Shown: positions 1 to 12,400 of the stretch, in pieces
Layout: every line of letters begins with the position of its first letter
Position numbering within the stretch: the first letter of the stretch is position 1
Assembly: GCA_025594325.1 (NCBI GenBank)
Contig: JANHCV010000003.1
Span: forward strand, 1,736,001 to 1,800,000
Direction of reading: 5' to 3'
Origin: Blastocladiella emersonii ATCC 22665
Lineage: Eukaryota; Blastocladiomycota; Blastocladiomycetes; Blastocladiales; Blastocladiaceae
DNA: 64,000 nt
The notes under the pieces: generated by a model
Database searches by the model: none
Told to the model about the DNA's origin: nothing
What the model saw: only the letters and a program-made list of their open reading frames with translations
Program-made: the position numbers and the translations under genes

Positions 1-117
1 GGCCGGCCGCGGGGGTCCAGGCCGGCGGCGCGCTCGCGGGGCCTTGTCCAAGGTTTGCTTCTGCTCTCGCCCTCGCTCTCCCACACAGCACGAAAGCAAA
101 CAACACAGACCATTGCA

Positions 118-801
118 ATGAACGCCTCGCTCCTGCTCCTCCTGGTCGTGGTTTTCGCGACGCTCTCGACGGCGCAGAAGGCCGAGTCGCCGACGGGCGC
201 GCAGTTTTCGTGCACCAAGCTGGACGCGAAGACGGACCCGACGTGCGCGCTGTTCCCGTTCGAGAGCGCGCTGCCGGCGGGGCAGACCGAGGGCTTCATC
301 AAGAAGATGGGGCTGACGGCGCTCCTGTGCCCGACGCTGCCGCCCAAGACCATCGGCCTGTTCCTGTGCTTCACGCCGCTCGGCAACTGCAACGGGCTGC
401 CGTGGCCGCTGCCCAAGGACGAGAACGACCTGCCGGGCGTCGTCAACATGTACAACACGGTCAACCTCGCCGAGTTTGTGCCCGTCGCCAAGGCCAAGGG
501 GTTCCCCGACAAGGTGCTCTGCTACGACGAGTGCAAGGCCTCTATCGACTTTATCAAATCGTGCCCCGCCGCCTTCAAGGGCGTCAAGCCCGACGCCGAC
601 CCGTGCGCTGGTCTCCCAACCACCAACTGCATCTCGGCCAAGGACCTCAACGCGACGACGACCGCCACTGCCGCGACCACTGCGGCTGCCCCCGCTGCGA
701 CGGCGGCGGCGAAGCCCACCAACAGCGGTGCTGGGGCGTCGGCGGCGGGCAGCCTCGGTGTCGCCGCGGCCGCTGTCGCGATTGCGGCTGCTGCCCTCTA
801 A
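118..801 (+). CDS. Secreted cysteine-rich protein, probable GPI anchor
   Basis: A 227-residue protein. I start it at the first ATG (118), which directly opens a strong signal peptide (MNASLLLLLVVVFATLSTAQ). The mature part has ten cysteines between residues about 33 and 175, then a Thr/Ala-rich linker and a hydrophobic Ala/Val C-terminus, the layout of a GPI-anchored surface protein. The spacing, with an LLC, an FLC-then-C pair and a later Cys-x3-Cys, recalls the ten-cysteine Frizzled-type domain, but this is only a visual impression. It is a single exon. The function is unknown; a cell-surface or wall role is inferred from the topology. Upstream in-frame sequence only opens with TTG and is ignored. 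Confidence 0.75.
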   Translation: MNASLLLLLVVVFATLSTAQKAESPTGAQFSCTKLDAKTDPTCALFPFESALPAGQTEGFIKKMGLTALLCPTLPPKTIGLFLCFTPLGNCNGLPWPLPKDENDLPGVVNMYNTVNLAEFVPVAKAKGFPDKVLCYDECKASIDFIKSCPAAFKGVKPDADPCAGLPTTNCISAKDLNATTTATAATTAAAPAATAAAKPTNSGAGASAAGSLGVAAAAVAIAAAAL

Positions 802-973
802 GCCGTGTGTCCAGCTCGGGGCAAGAGTGAATAGATGAGCATTGTGTGTGTAAGCTTGTTCTCACGAGTACGCGCTCGGTTTCAAGTGCTAGCTGAAGCG
901 TCCGATCGAGGTCAGGCGGATCCCGCGAGAGGCAAGATTGTGGGAGGAACGGTTTATTGCGGCGACTCCAGTC

Positions 974-1468
974 TCACTCACATCGCCCATCCTGAAAGTA
1001 TGGCCACTCGCCTGGCCACTCGCTCACACTCACCTCTGACCCGAACGCGCTAGCGCCAGCGTCGCGGCCGTCCGAGGTCACAGGTGGAGGCGGCGGTAGG
1101 GGCGGCTCGTCAAACGAGTCGAGCAGTTCGAGGAGCGTGGCCGTCGGCGAGTCAGGCCGGTTGGGCACGGGTTCGGGCGGTACGGGGCTCGTCGCGACGG
1201 GCGACACGGACGCGGGCCGCCAGGTCCCGCATGTCCTGTGCGGCGTCGAGTACGGGAGGACCGACGGGCTCGGCGCGGCGAGCGAGGCGCCGCTGCCGAA
1301 CGCGGGCGAGGGCGGCGGGATCGTACCGTAGGGTGTTGGGCCCGTGAAGAGAATTGTTGGCGGAGGTGATGGCGGGAGTGCCGGCGGTGGTGGTGGCCGA
1401 CGCACCGCCGACAGCCGCGTCGGTGTCGATGCACCCGTGGAGGACAGGTCGCCGCGGGGAAACGACAT
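974..1468 (-). CDS. Possible Pro-rich hypothetical protein
   Basis: A 164-codon minus-strand frame starting with ATG and ending 16 nt before an AATAAA on the same strand (TTTATT on the plus strand, 953-958). It is Pro/Ser-rich with a short acidic stretch (LLELLDSFDE) near residue 115. It would be convergent with the secreted protein at 118-801 and divergent from the aminotransferase. A 30-nt candidate intron (1469-1498, GTGAGC...ACAG) would join it in phase to an upstream frame, but that is shorter than the other introns in the window. No family was recognised; it may be spurious. Confidence 0.3.
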   Translation of the reverse strand: MSFPRGDLSSTGASTPTRLSAVRRPPPPPALPPSPPPTILFTGPTPYGTIPPPSPAFGSGASLAAPSPSVLPYSTPHRTCGTWRPASVSPVATSPVPPEPVPNRPDSPTATLLELLDSFDEPPLPPPPPVTSDGRDAGASAFGSEVSVSEWPGEWPYFQDGRCE

Positions 1469-2037
1469 CCTGTCAGCGCAGTGGTGAGGACCCGCTCACA
1501 CCCAGAACGGCGGACGCGGTGCGCACCGCGCGTGCGGGATGGCGGCGAGGTCGGCCGACGGGCGCGCGACCCTCGGCGCCGGGGCCGGCGGGTCGTCGTC
1601 GCGCGGTCGCTCGCGGCGGTGTGATTGCACGGAGTGGTCGCGGTCGCGGTGATACATGGTCGCCGGGATCGTTGATTCGGCGGCTCGCGGCGCCGGACAT
1701 GAGCGTCGCGAAGCCGACGACGAGGGCCGATGATCGGTCACGTTCCTCTTGCCATCCATCGCACGTGGCGCGTGAGTCACGGCCACGCGGCTATCTTTGG
1801 GGCCCGCGCAGCAAAAGGTGTTTCGGATCCTAGGAACAGCCCGCTCCGGGATTTTCCGATGCAGCCCAGCCACGGCGTTTTCCAAAACGGGACGCGCCGC
1901 ACTGCTCCACTCACGCGGCTCCATCGCATTTCCATCGGCCGGCCGGCCCACGCTTGCCCCAGCCCTGCACGCGGCCCTGCACACTTGCGCCGACCAACTG
2001 ACCGACCGGCCGGCCACCGGACCCTGCACGGCCCCAC

Positions 2038-2043
2038 TATAAA
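2038..2043 (+). promoter_or_regulatory. TATA box of ornithine aminotransferase gene
   Basis: A perfect TATAAA lies 98 bp upstream of the ATG at 2141, followed by a C/T-rich leader. This is one of the few clean TATA boxes in the window. Confidence 0.55.
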
Positions 2044-2140
2044 GCCCGCGCTCCCCCGCACCCTCCTACTCTTCTCCTTCGAGCTCCCTCCACACCTTTG
2101 CAAAGCCGTTAAACCCGTTACCCCCACCACACCTTTCACA

Positions 2141-3504
2141 ATGACCAACGTCCCGTCCATTTCGTCTGCCGAGGTCATGGCCCTCGAGCACGACTACTCG
2201 GCTCACAAGTATGCTCTCTCGAGAAGCCGCCGCCGTCGCACCGACCACTAACCCTCGACCTCCCCTCCGTCCACAGCTACCACCCGCTCCCCATGGTCTT
2301 CTCGCGCGCCGAGGGCGTGCACGTGTGGGACCCCGAGGGCAACCGCAAGATTGACGCGCTGTCGTGCTACTCGTCGGTCAACCAGGGCCACAGCCACCCC
2401 AAGATCCTCAAGGCGCTCGTCGACCAGGCGGGCAAGCTCGCGCTGTCGTCGCGCGCCTTCTACAACGACGTGTTCGGCCAGTACGCCAAGTTCGTGACCG
2501 AGTACTTCGGGTACGAGATGGTCCTGCCCATGAACACGGGCGCCGAGGCCGTCGAGACGGCCATCAAGCTCGCCCGCAAGTGGGGCTACATGAAGAAGGG
2601 CATCCCGCACAACCAGGCCATTGTCCTGACGGCCGCCGGCAACTTCCACGGCCGCACCATGGGCATCATCTCCATGTCGACGGACCCCGACGCGCGCGGC
2701 GGCTTCGGCCCGTACCTGCCCAACGTCGGGCCCATCTGCCCCTCGGGCGCCGTCATCGAGTACGGCAACCTCGAGTCGATGCGCCGCGCCATCGAGCTCC
2801 ACGGCAAGAACATGGCGGCCGTGCTGCTCGAGCCCATCCAGGGCGAGGCCGGTATCGTCGTCCCGCCGCCCGAGTACCTGCCCGGCGTCGCCGAGCTGTG
2901 CAAGAAGCACAACATCCTGCTCATCATCGACGAGATTCAGACGGGCCTCGGCCGCACGGGCAAGATGCTCGCGCACCAGTGGGACAACATCAAGCCCGAC
3001 ATTGTCATCCTCGGCAAGGCGCTGTCCGGCGGCATGTACCCCGTGTCGGCGGTGCTCTCGTCCAAGGACGTGATGCTCTGCATCAAGCCCGGCGAGCACG
3101 GCTCGACGTACGGCGGCAACCCGCTCGGGTCGGCGGTGGCCATCGCCGCGCTCAAGGTGCTCAAGGAGGACAACCTGGTCGAGAACGCGCAGGTCATGGG
3201 CGAGCGGTTCCGCACCAAGCTCGCCGCCATCGACTCGCCGCTCATCGAGCTGGTCCGCGGCCGCGGCCTGCTCAACGCCCTCGTCATCAACGAGGCCGCC
3301 TCGGACAAGACGGCGTGGCACATCTGCCTGCTCCTCAAGGAGCGCGGCCTCCTGTGCAAGCCCACGCACCAGAACATCATCCGCCTCGCGCCCCCGCTCA
3401 CCATCACGGCCGAGCAGGTCGACGAGTGCATCGACATCATCGCCGGCGTGCTCCGCGATATCGTGTCCATGAAGATCGAGGACATTCCCGGCATCGAGCA
3501 CTAA
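2141..3504 (+). CDS. CAR2: Ornithine aminotransferase
   Basis: A PLP enzyme moving the delta-amino group of ornithine to 2-oxoglutarate, giving glutamate semialdehyde (arginine/proline metabolism). Two exons, 2141-2208 and 2277-3504; the 68-nt intron (GTATGC...CCACAG) splits the Asn codon in SAHNYHPLP, a hallmark of the family. The protein has 431 residues, close to the usual 420-440. Visible marks are the N-terminal [20 protein letters not shown] segment, the cofactor-binding Asp in [16 protein letters not shown] and the Schiff-base lysine in [13 protein letters not shown]. There is no mitochondrial presequence, so it is probably cytosolic as in yeast. A TATAAA lies 98 bp upstream. Identity is very secure; the symbol follows yeast usage. 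Confidence 0.95.
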
Positions 3505-3838
3505 AGCGAAAGCGCGCGGGCCGTGTTGTCGTCGTCGTCGTCGTTCGACTCGTCGAGTGTCAAGACTCTTTTTGTGTGGTGTGTGTCCGCGACTCCACTT
3601 GTACATTCCCAATCTCTAGTCCTTCGTGCCTTAATCATCATCATAGCATCTCTTTCAACATGACCATCATCTCCACTTCGCTCGAGAAGGAGTTGTCCCA
3701 CGCCGTCAGATGATTCCGCGACGCGTCGCCGAAAATGTCTCGCACCCTTGACCCTCGCGCTTGATATCATCCTCGTCGTGTCCATACGTGGCGATGCCAT
3801 GACGCAACAGCCTGAAATGTAACTGAGCGCAAACAACC
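3505..3838. other. Intergenic spacer, no gene seen
   Basis: A tail-to-head spacer between the aminotransferase stop and the CCDC13-like start. It begins with a TCG repeat and is less GC-rich than the coding sequence around it. No convincing coding frame or RNA gene is visible. Confidence 0.5.
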
Positions 3839-5898
3839 ATGCCAACCGTTACGATACGATCCAACAACGGCCACGGCCACGGCCATGCACACCACGCGCC
3901 CACGTCGTCCACGAGCAAACCCGCCGCGGGCGCCGGCGCGGCCAAGGTCGAGGGTAACGCGCCTAACTTGATCCCGGGGAGCGTCGCTACGGCTGCGCCG
4001 ACACCTGTGCCCGAGCTCGGTGCGGGCGATGAAGAAGAAGAAGAGGCGGCAGGAACAGCGCGAGATGGACAGCTCGAGGTACGCTCCGTGACGATGGTGG
4101 TGGAGAGGGCCGGTCGCTAATCCGAGCGCGGTAATGTAGGAGTACGCGCGCATCCTGCTCAACGAGCTTGAGCACAAGAATGCCGAGATCGAGGAGCTGC
4201 GCGAGGTGCTCGAAGGTACGCCGACATTCTCACGCCCTCCCTCGTCAAGCGCTCTCACACCCGCCCCACTTCGTAGAAGCCAACGCCCGCGCCGCCGCCG
4301 CCGACCCGTCCGCCGCGCACTTCGCGCCGATCGCGTCCGAGGAGCTCCAGCGCGGCGCGCTCCTGGACCTCGCCAAGAAAGTCCGCCGCCTGACCGTCGC
4401 CCTGGAGCGCGAGCGGCGCACGACGAAGCGGCAGTCCGACCGCGTCAGCGAGCTCGAGTCGGCCCTCGCGGCCAAGACGTCGCCCGCAGTCGCCGTCGAC
4501 ACCCAAATTCAGGCGGTGCAGGCCGACGCGAAAGCCGTGCGCGACCGGCTCGCGGCCGCGACGCGCAAACTCGACGAGGAGAAGGCGACGGCCGCGGGAC
4601 TCCGTGCCGAGGTCGCGCGGCTCCAGCGCGCGCTGGCGGCGGAGCTCGGGACCGATGGCGCGGCAACGGTCGCTCGCGCGGCGGCTGCTGGGGCGAATGG
4701 TGGGAGCGGCAGCGGGTGGAAGGGTCGCGCGCAGCAGATCGCGGTGTTGCGGAGTAAGAACAAGGAGATGCAGCGCAAGATCGAGCAGCTGACGGTCGCG
4801 CTCGACGCGGCCGGCAAGGCCGAGCCGAACAAGTCCGCGAGCAGCGTACGGTCGACTCCCGCTCCTTCCGCATCGCGGTCCGCGTCGACCACGGGCCAGC
4901 ACTTGCCCGACGTTGAGCAGCTGCTTGATCTCGACGAGCGCGCTGTGCAGGCGCAGGCCAAGGTGTTCCGCAAGCTCGAGGCGCGGCGCAAGCAGTCCGA
5001 GGCCGACCGCGACGCCGAGCTCGACAAGCTGCGCGACGAGGCCGCGGGTCACACGCGCACCGTCGAGGCCCTCCAGGCGCGCAACCGCACGCTGGTCCAG
5101 GCGCAAAAGGACCTCAAGGCCAAGCTCACGGCGGTTCTTGACAAGGCCGGGAACGACGATAAGCTCATCCGCGTGCTCCAGAAGGAGGTCGCGCAGCTCA
5201 AGGGCCTGCTCCTCGCACCCGTACAGCAGCAGCAGCAGCAGGTCCGGACCGAAGGCCGTCGCGGGTCCGGGTTCCTCACGGTCCCGGGCCAGCAGCCGGC
5301 TCCAGCGGCGACGAGTGGTGGTAGCAGCCATCCCGGATCCGCTTCGAGCGGGCACCACGGCGGCGGCGGGCTGGTCGGTGCCGCGGCCGCGGCGTCGCAC
5401 GCGGCAACATCGTCGGTCCTCCTCGACCCGGCGGCGCGCGTCGAGCTCGACCGGCTGCGCGAGCTGCGGCGCGTGCAGAGCGAGGCGATCCAGGCCAAGA
5501 CGCAGAAGATTGCGCAGCTCGAGATCGCGCTGCAGCACGAGCGCCGGATGCGCGCGCAGTGGCACCCGCCGCCGCACGGGTCTTCGACGACTACGGCCGC
5601 GCCCGGAGCAAGCGGGGTAAGCCCCGTCGCGCCGCACATCGTGCCGCCGTCGGAGCGCGACGCGTACGAGGCCGAGACGGCCCGGCTGCGGTCCAAGGTC
5701 GAGGTGTTGCGCGACGAGGTGCGCGTGCTCCAGTCGGCGCTCGAGGCCAGCGCCGCCGCCAAGGAGCGCGAGCTCGCCATGTACTGCCGCATGCTCGACG
5801 AGGCCAAGCGCGCCATGGTGCATCACGGCGTCGCGATCGGGCACCACGGCGGCGGTGCGGCCGCGGCGGCTAAGGGCAAGGTCGGCGTGGCGACGTAG
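3839..5898 (+). CDS. Coiled-coil protein, CCDC13-like
   Basis: Three exons: 3839-4078, 4140-4215 and 4277-5898; introns of 61 nt each with GTACG starts and TAG ends, and phases agree. The product has 645 residues. A disordered His/Ala-rich N-terminus and a short acidic run precede long heptad-rich coiled coils from about residue 81 (YARILLNELEHKNAEIEELR) to near the C-terminus, broken by Ser/Ala/Gln-rich linkers. The block LLDLAKKVRRLTVALERER and the WKGRAQQIAVLRSKNKEMQ segment resemble CCDC13, a centriolar-satellite/ciliogenesis protein of about 715 residues in humans. That would fit a flagellated organism, but coiled coils give false similarity, so the assignment is tentative. Confidence 0.7.
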
Positions 5899-6473
5899 AG
5901 AACTGTACGATTCCGTGATTGATAGAATGACTGAGCCACTCGAGTCACTCCGACATGCGAACGCGTGAGTCGCGTCGGCGTCGCGCGAGTCTATCCGCAC
6001 GTGCGCGGCGCTGAGTGACGCCATGGGCCGAGCTGCTGCGGTGCTCGCTGCTGCGCCCACGGCCGCGTCGCGGACTTCATCTCACTTCTCCGCTCGTAGA
6101 GTGCACTCTAACCGACGCGCAATCCTCGCCGTCCACCACTGCCTGCAACAGGTGTGCACGAATGCATCTCATGGACCCCGCGGGCGCTGACGATGGATCT
6201 GCGAGCGCAGAAAGCCGTGTAGCCTGCGCGTCCTCGCGGGAGAGCTACCCTCACCCGTCCTCACGACACCCACCGTTGAACCAGCTTCTTCGCCCTGCCT
6301 CTCTGATCTGTTCCGCGCACCGGCGCGCTCTCGCGGTTGGCACCATGGCCTGCTAAGCGGCCCTCCCGACCCATCACCACCCGCTGCCTGCCCCTGCACT
6401 TGCCGCCCGTCTACTCGCCCTCTTCGCACTCTCGCCCAATCGCTCGACCCGCCGCTTCTACCTCAACTCTGCC
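5899..6473. other. Promoter/leader region of GCN2
   Basis: A 575-bp spacer between two plus-strand genes. It contains one ACGCGT (5961-5966) within a GTCGCG-rich stretch, then a C/T-rich leader before the GCN2 ATG. A short ATG-initiated frame (from 6162) overlaps the leader and could act as an upstream ORF, but nothing supports its translation. No other gene was seen. Confidence 0.4.
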
Positions 6474-9400
6474 ATGGACCCGTCCATAGAGGAACTCCAG
6501 TCCAACGAGGTACCGCTCTCGCTGCAATCGCACTGTTACTCCCGCTCACACTCCCCCAACCTCCAGGTCGAGGCGATCCGCGCCATCTACATTGAAGAAT
6601 TCGAGCCCCTCAAACCGCCACCTTCCGCATGGAAAGTCGTGACGCCGAACCCACGCCCGCCGCTGCCGAGCTTCCGCCTGCGCCTGCGCCCGACCTCCGA
6701 GCAAAACCACATCCGCGACCTCGTCTTCCTTGACCTCGAGGTCCGCTTCACCCGCAACTACCCGCGCGATGTCCCGGAACTCGCCCTCGGCGCCAATCAG
6801 GGCGTCGCCGCGTCGCGCCTGCCCGGCCTCCTCGCCGAGCTCCGCACGCGCGCCCGCAGCCTGCGCGGCCAGGAGATGGTGTACGAGCTCGCCACCTTCG
6901 TCACCGAGTGGCTCGACTCCAACCACACCATCAGCGTGCTCCCCGTCCCGCCTGCGCAGGCAAAAGGCGTCGTGTCGTCGTTCGAGAAGATGAAGTCGCG
7001 CCACGCCATCGAGTCGGAGCGCCGCGACGCCGAGCAGCGCGCCCTCGAAGAGGCGAGAACGCGCGAGCGCGAGCGCGAGGCCCTCGCCGTCTCGCGCCAG
7101 CTCGACGCGCACCTCCAGCGCGAGCAGGAGCGCCGCGAGCGCGTCAAGGACGAGAACCGGCGACGCCGGCGCCACGACTCGGCGCTCCCCGGCCTCGCGT
7201 GGTACCAGCTCGAGGGCACCATTGATTTGGGGACGCGGTTCCACCTCAACCGCGTCGTCGCCGTGTCCCCCGACGACCCCGACTCGCAGGTCTTCGAGGC
7301 CCTGCTCGTCGTCCGCCGCCTCGCAGGCAACGCGGCGCTCCCGTCGACGGGTTCCGGCGCCGCGGGATCGTCGGGCAGCGGCGATAGCGGGAACGGGGGT
7401 TCCGCCGCGGCCAAGAGCGCGCGCCAGTTCCACTGCACGCGGCTGCTGTGCGTCGACACGCGGTCGGAGCGCCCGCTGCTCGTGCACCTCGCGCGGACGA
7501 ATCACGTCATCGCGTCGGCCATCATCCACCAGCTCAAGCCGCTCGCGCTGACGTGCTCGTCGGCCACGTTCCACCCGCACATCTGCACACTGTACGACTT
7601 TCTCCTGCACCACGAGGACGACGCGTGGGCGATCCTCGCGCTCGAGGAGCCGTGCGACGACGGGTCGCTCGAGCAGCTCCTCGCGCAGTGCCGCAAGCTT
7701 GACATCAACGTCGCGTGCACCTACGCGTTCCAGCTGCTCGGCGCCCTCGGCCACCTCCACGAGACCACCGCGCACGGGTGCCTGGACCTCGAGCACGTCC
7801 TCGTCTCGGGCGACGGCGCACTCAAGCTCTCGTGCGCGACCGCCGTCATGGGCCGCCGCCCGCCGAAATGGGCCGACCCGTGGTGTACCGACTTTGACGA
7901 TCCGAAGGGGTGCGACGTCTACCACGTCGCCCTCGCGTTCCTCGTCATGATCGCCGGGACCAAGGTCCTCGACTACTTTTCGCCCTCGTCGCTCCTCGAC
8001 CTGTGGCGCCACGCCGCCACGGCCGCCGGCGGCACCAGCTCACCCAACGGGCCCAACGCGCCCGGCGGCGGTCCCGGCAGTACCGCCAACGGCGGCCCGA
8101 GCGCGCCGCCGAGCCGCGCCGGCAGCGAGCGTGGCGGGATCCGCGAGAACTCGCTCCAGTACAAGGAGACGCGCGACCTGCTGTCGCGGCTCCCCAAGTC
8201 GCTCAAGGACACGCTGACGGGCATGCTCACGCACAACCACCGGCCCGTGACCGAGCTCGCGCACTACTTCGGGTCGCTCTCACGCCGCATCCAGGCGTCC
8301 GCGCTGACCGGCGGACCTGGCGGCGGCGTCGCCGCGCTCGACTCGTTGCTCCTCCTGCCCGGCGCCGCGGGACTCCACGCAGCGGCAGCTGCCGCGCGGG
8401 GCCCGCTGCACCACCTCCCGCCCATCGCGTCGGCCGCCGGTGGACCCGGTGCTGCTGCGGCCGTCGTCGCAGGCGCAGCCGCGTCCCCGCTGTCGCGGTA
8501 CCGCACCGACTTCGAGGAGCTCGAGTACATTGGGCGCGGCGGGTTCGGCCAGGTCGTCAAGGCGCGCAACCGGCTCGACGGCCGCGTCTACGCCATCAAG
8601 ACGGTCCCGCTGTCGCGCGACTCCAACGACAACCGCAAGCTCCTGCGCGAGGTCCGCACGCTGTCAAGGCTCAACTCGTCGCGCTGCGTCCGATACTACC
8701 AGGCGTGGGTCGAGGACTCGCAGGGGAAGTGGGTCGAGGACTCGGACGGCGAGCTCGGCGGCGCGTCGGCGTCTGCGACCGAGTCGGAGACTGAGTCGAG
8801 CAGCAGTGGCAGCGACGAGGATGGGGATGGGAGCGCGGCGACTGACTCGCTCAACGCCCGCGGACCACCGCGCAGGGCGTCCCGCGCCAACACCAAGACC
8901 GCGGCGGCGGCGGGTAAGAAGTCGCCGCCGTCCCTGTCGTCGTCCGAGGCCGAGACGTCGAGCGGGTCCGAGTGCGAGTCGGACTCGAGCGAGGAAGAGG
9001 AGGAGGAGGACGACTGGATCTCGTACGACCGGTCCAGCTCGTTCGTCCAGTCCAAGAACGCGCACATCAACCGCTTCTTCGTCGTGCCCTCGTCGTCGTC
9101 CGAGAACGAGGACGACGAGTCCGAGTCGAGCAGCAGCGACGAGTCGGGTCCCGGCGGCGCCAGCACGGCCAAGACGGCGCGGTCCACCAAGTCGCGCGCG
9201 TCCTCCACGTCGTCGCTCGCGCGCAAGGGCGGCCAGCCCGCTTCGATTGCCAACGGCAAGAAGAAGCTCACCCGGTCCATGTCGCCGTCGTCGCTCCTCG
9301 ACCCCAAGGTCCTCGGCGCGCTGCAGTCCCCCTCGTCGACATCGTCGTCGCTGTCCGAGTCGACCGACGCGCCGCCCCCGCCCGGCAAGAACGGTAAGCC

Positions 9401-12400
9401 CGCCGCCGATTCGGACCCGACGAGCGCCACGAGCGGCGGGTTCAAGACGCTGTACATCCAGATGGAGTACTGCGAGAACCGCACGCTCAGCGACGTGATC
9501 GAGCACGGGCTCACGGTCAACGAGGCGTGGCGCCTGTTCCGCCAGATCGTCGAGGGCCTCGTCCACATCCACGCCCAGGGCATGATCCACCGCGACCTCA
9601 AGCGTACGTTTCCGGCGTGTGATGCGAGCAGCGCCGATGCTAACTCGTCGTCGCGTGGTATGTAGCCAAGAACATTTTCCTCGACTCCGAGTCCAACGTC
9701 AAGATCGGCGACTTTGGGCTCGCGACCACATTCTTCTTCACGTCGTCCATGGACGGCAGCGCGCTGGCGCACACGTCGCCGGTCGGCGGCGGGACCGCGG
9801 GTGCCGCGCTCGGCGCCGCGCGCGACGAGATGGCCGCGTCGCTCAGCCGCATCGACCGGTCGCTGACGGGCGACATCGGCACGGCCATGTACACGGCGCC
9901 CGAGGTGCGGTCGGCGCACGTGAAGTACGGGCAGAAGGTCGACATGTACTCGCTCGGGATCATCTTCTTCGAGATGCTGTACTCGTTCTCGACGGGCATG
10001 GAGCGCGTGCACACGCTGCGCGACCTGCGGTCGCCCGAGGTCGTGTTCCCCGCGGGGTTCCCCGCCGCGGCCGACGCACCGCAGCGCCAGGTCATCGCGT
10101 GGCTGCTCAGCCACGACCCGGCGGCGCGGCCCACGTCGCTCGAGCTGCTCCAGTGCCACCTGCTGCCGACCACCATGGAGGACGAGTACATCCAGGAGGC
10201 GATGCGCACGCTGACCAACCCCAACAACACGGTCCACTACTCGCGCCTCATGCACGCGCTGTTCGAGCAGCCCGCCAACGACTTCCTCCAGTACACGTAC
10301 GACGAGCGGCAGCCGCTCGACGCCAAGTACCTCCACGCGCTGACCACGGTCCAGGACCTCGTCACCCGCACCTTCCGCATGCACGGCGCCGCGCACGTCC
10401 CGACCCCGCTCATGGCCGCCGTCACCGACGCGTACTCGGGCAAGCGGATCGCGCAGTTCATTGACCCGCAGGGAAACCACGTCATGCTCCCGTACAACCT
10501 CACGGTGCCTTTCGCCCAGTACGTCGCCCGCAACAACGTCACGCAGTGCAAGCGGTTCGCGTGGGGCCACGTCTACCGCGAGAACGGCGTCGGCGGACAG
10601 CCGCGCGCCGCGCTCGAGGCCGACTTTGACATTGTCTGCCCGATCCCGCGGTCGACGCCGTTGCCGCTCGGTACCGGTGCGGGCGGCGCGTCGGCCAGCG
10701 GGTCCTCGGGTTCGGCGGCCGGTTCTTCGACAAGCGGCGGCAGTGCGTCGGGCGCCGTCTTCTCCGAGTCGAGCCGCGCCAAGGTGCAGGCGGCGCTCGG
10801 GATCGCGCCGTGCGTGCCGCTGCCGATCGAGGCCGAGGTGATCCAGGTGACGGCGCAGGTGCTTGACGCGATGCCGCCGATTCACCGGCAGGGGTACCAC
10901 CTCGTCATCAACCACACGCTGCTCGTCGACGCGCTGCTGCGGTTCGCGCGCGTCCCCGAGCACCAGCACCAGGTCGTCATCACGACGCTCGACCAGACGT
11001 ACAAGTCGACGGCGGCGCAGATCCGCGCGCGGTTGCAGTCGATTCTGACGAAACGGTGCGTCGAGGAGCTCATGCCGTTCATCGCGCCGCAGGACCTCGC
11101 CGCGCTGCGCAAGGCGCTCGCGCCCGTGGTCGCGGGAAAGGGCCAGGGCGCCGTCGTCGGCCCGCTCGTCGCGCACCTCGACTGCCTGATCGCGTGGCTC
11201 CGGCATCTCGGGGTCGCGTGCACCGTCCTCGTCGCGCCGCTCCTCACGTACAACTACGCGACGTACCGCGGCGGCATCGTGTTCCAGGCCCGCCTCAACG
11301 CACTGCAGCAGCGCGCCGACGTGGTCGCGTCCGGTGGGCGGTACGACTACCTGATCGCGCGCTCGTTTCCGCCCGGCCAGCGGCCGCCGTCGTCGACGGG
11401 CGGCGGCGGTGGTGGAGCTGGCGGCGCGCATCTTCTCGGTGTCTCGGCGGGCCCCGCGGGGATGGGCATGCACCTCGCGGTCCAGAAGCTCGCGTGGATC
11501 CATCAGCAGCACTTTGACCGGACGTGCACGCAGGTCCTCGTCGCGTCGTACGGCGTCGGGCTGCTCGCGGAGCGCATGCGCGTCGCGCGCGAGATGTGGC
11601 AGGCCGGGATCCCGTGCGAGTTTTTGTGTACGTACTGACTGCCGCGACTTTTATGAGCCGTGACGGACACGCGCGACCACGACGTGTAGACGAGGACAGC
11701 TCGAACGTGGACGTGCTGATGCAGCAGTGCAAGCAGCAGGGGATCGCGTTCTGCGTGTTCGTCAAGGGCGACGCGTCGGGCACCGTCAAGGTGCGCAACG
11801 TGCGCACGCGGACCGAGGTCGAGCAGCTGCGCACGGGGCTCGTCGACCACCTCCTGCTCGAGCTTACCGCGGACCCGGCTGCCGACGCGTCGCTCCTCGC
11901 CACGCTCGCGCCGCACTCGAACGCGTCGTCGGCGGGTGCCAGCCCGCTCGTCGGCGGCCATGGCCACGGGTACCACGGTCACGGCCACGGTCACCATGGG
12001 CTCGCCGCGCACCACCACGCGTCCGGCAGCACGGGCAACATGGCGCCCGTCTCGACCGGGCCCGTGTCGATCGTCACGCCACCGGCCGTGCTGCGCAAGA
12101 TGAAGCACAAGCAGAAGCAGCAGGTCATGGAGAAGGCGGCGAGCTCGGTGACGCGGTGCGCGAGCGACGTGCTGGGCGGGCCCGTCGTCGCCGTCTACTC
12201 GCTGTCGCTCGACGTGCTCAAGGCCATCGCGGCCGAGTTTGCCGCGCAGATCGGCGGCGCGGTCGCGTCGGCGCCCATTACGGTCGCGAACCGGACCGCT
12301 GCAGCACCGGCATCGGCTGCGCGGCAACCGTCTGCGGCGGTCGTCAAGTCGGCAACAGACCTGGTGCACTCAAACGCAGACCGCGACCTCGTCGCGCAGG

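Noticed and set aside
1469-2029. Upstream exon for the Pro-rich minus-strand gene
   Set aside because: The joining intron would be only 30 nt and the frame overlaps the aminotransferase promoter; the protein shows nothing recognisable.
2248-3612. 454-codon minus-strand ORF
   Set aside because: Antisense to ornithine aminotransferase, rich in Arg/Asp/Val from reverse codons.
8696-11512. 938-codon minus-strand ORF
   Set aside because: It is antisense to GCN2 coding sequence; Arg/Ala/Asp-rich, repetitive and without any domain, as expected from GC-rich third positions on the other strand.
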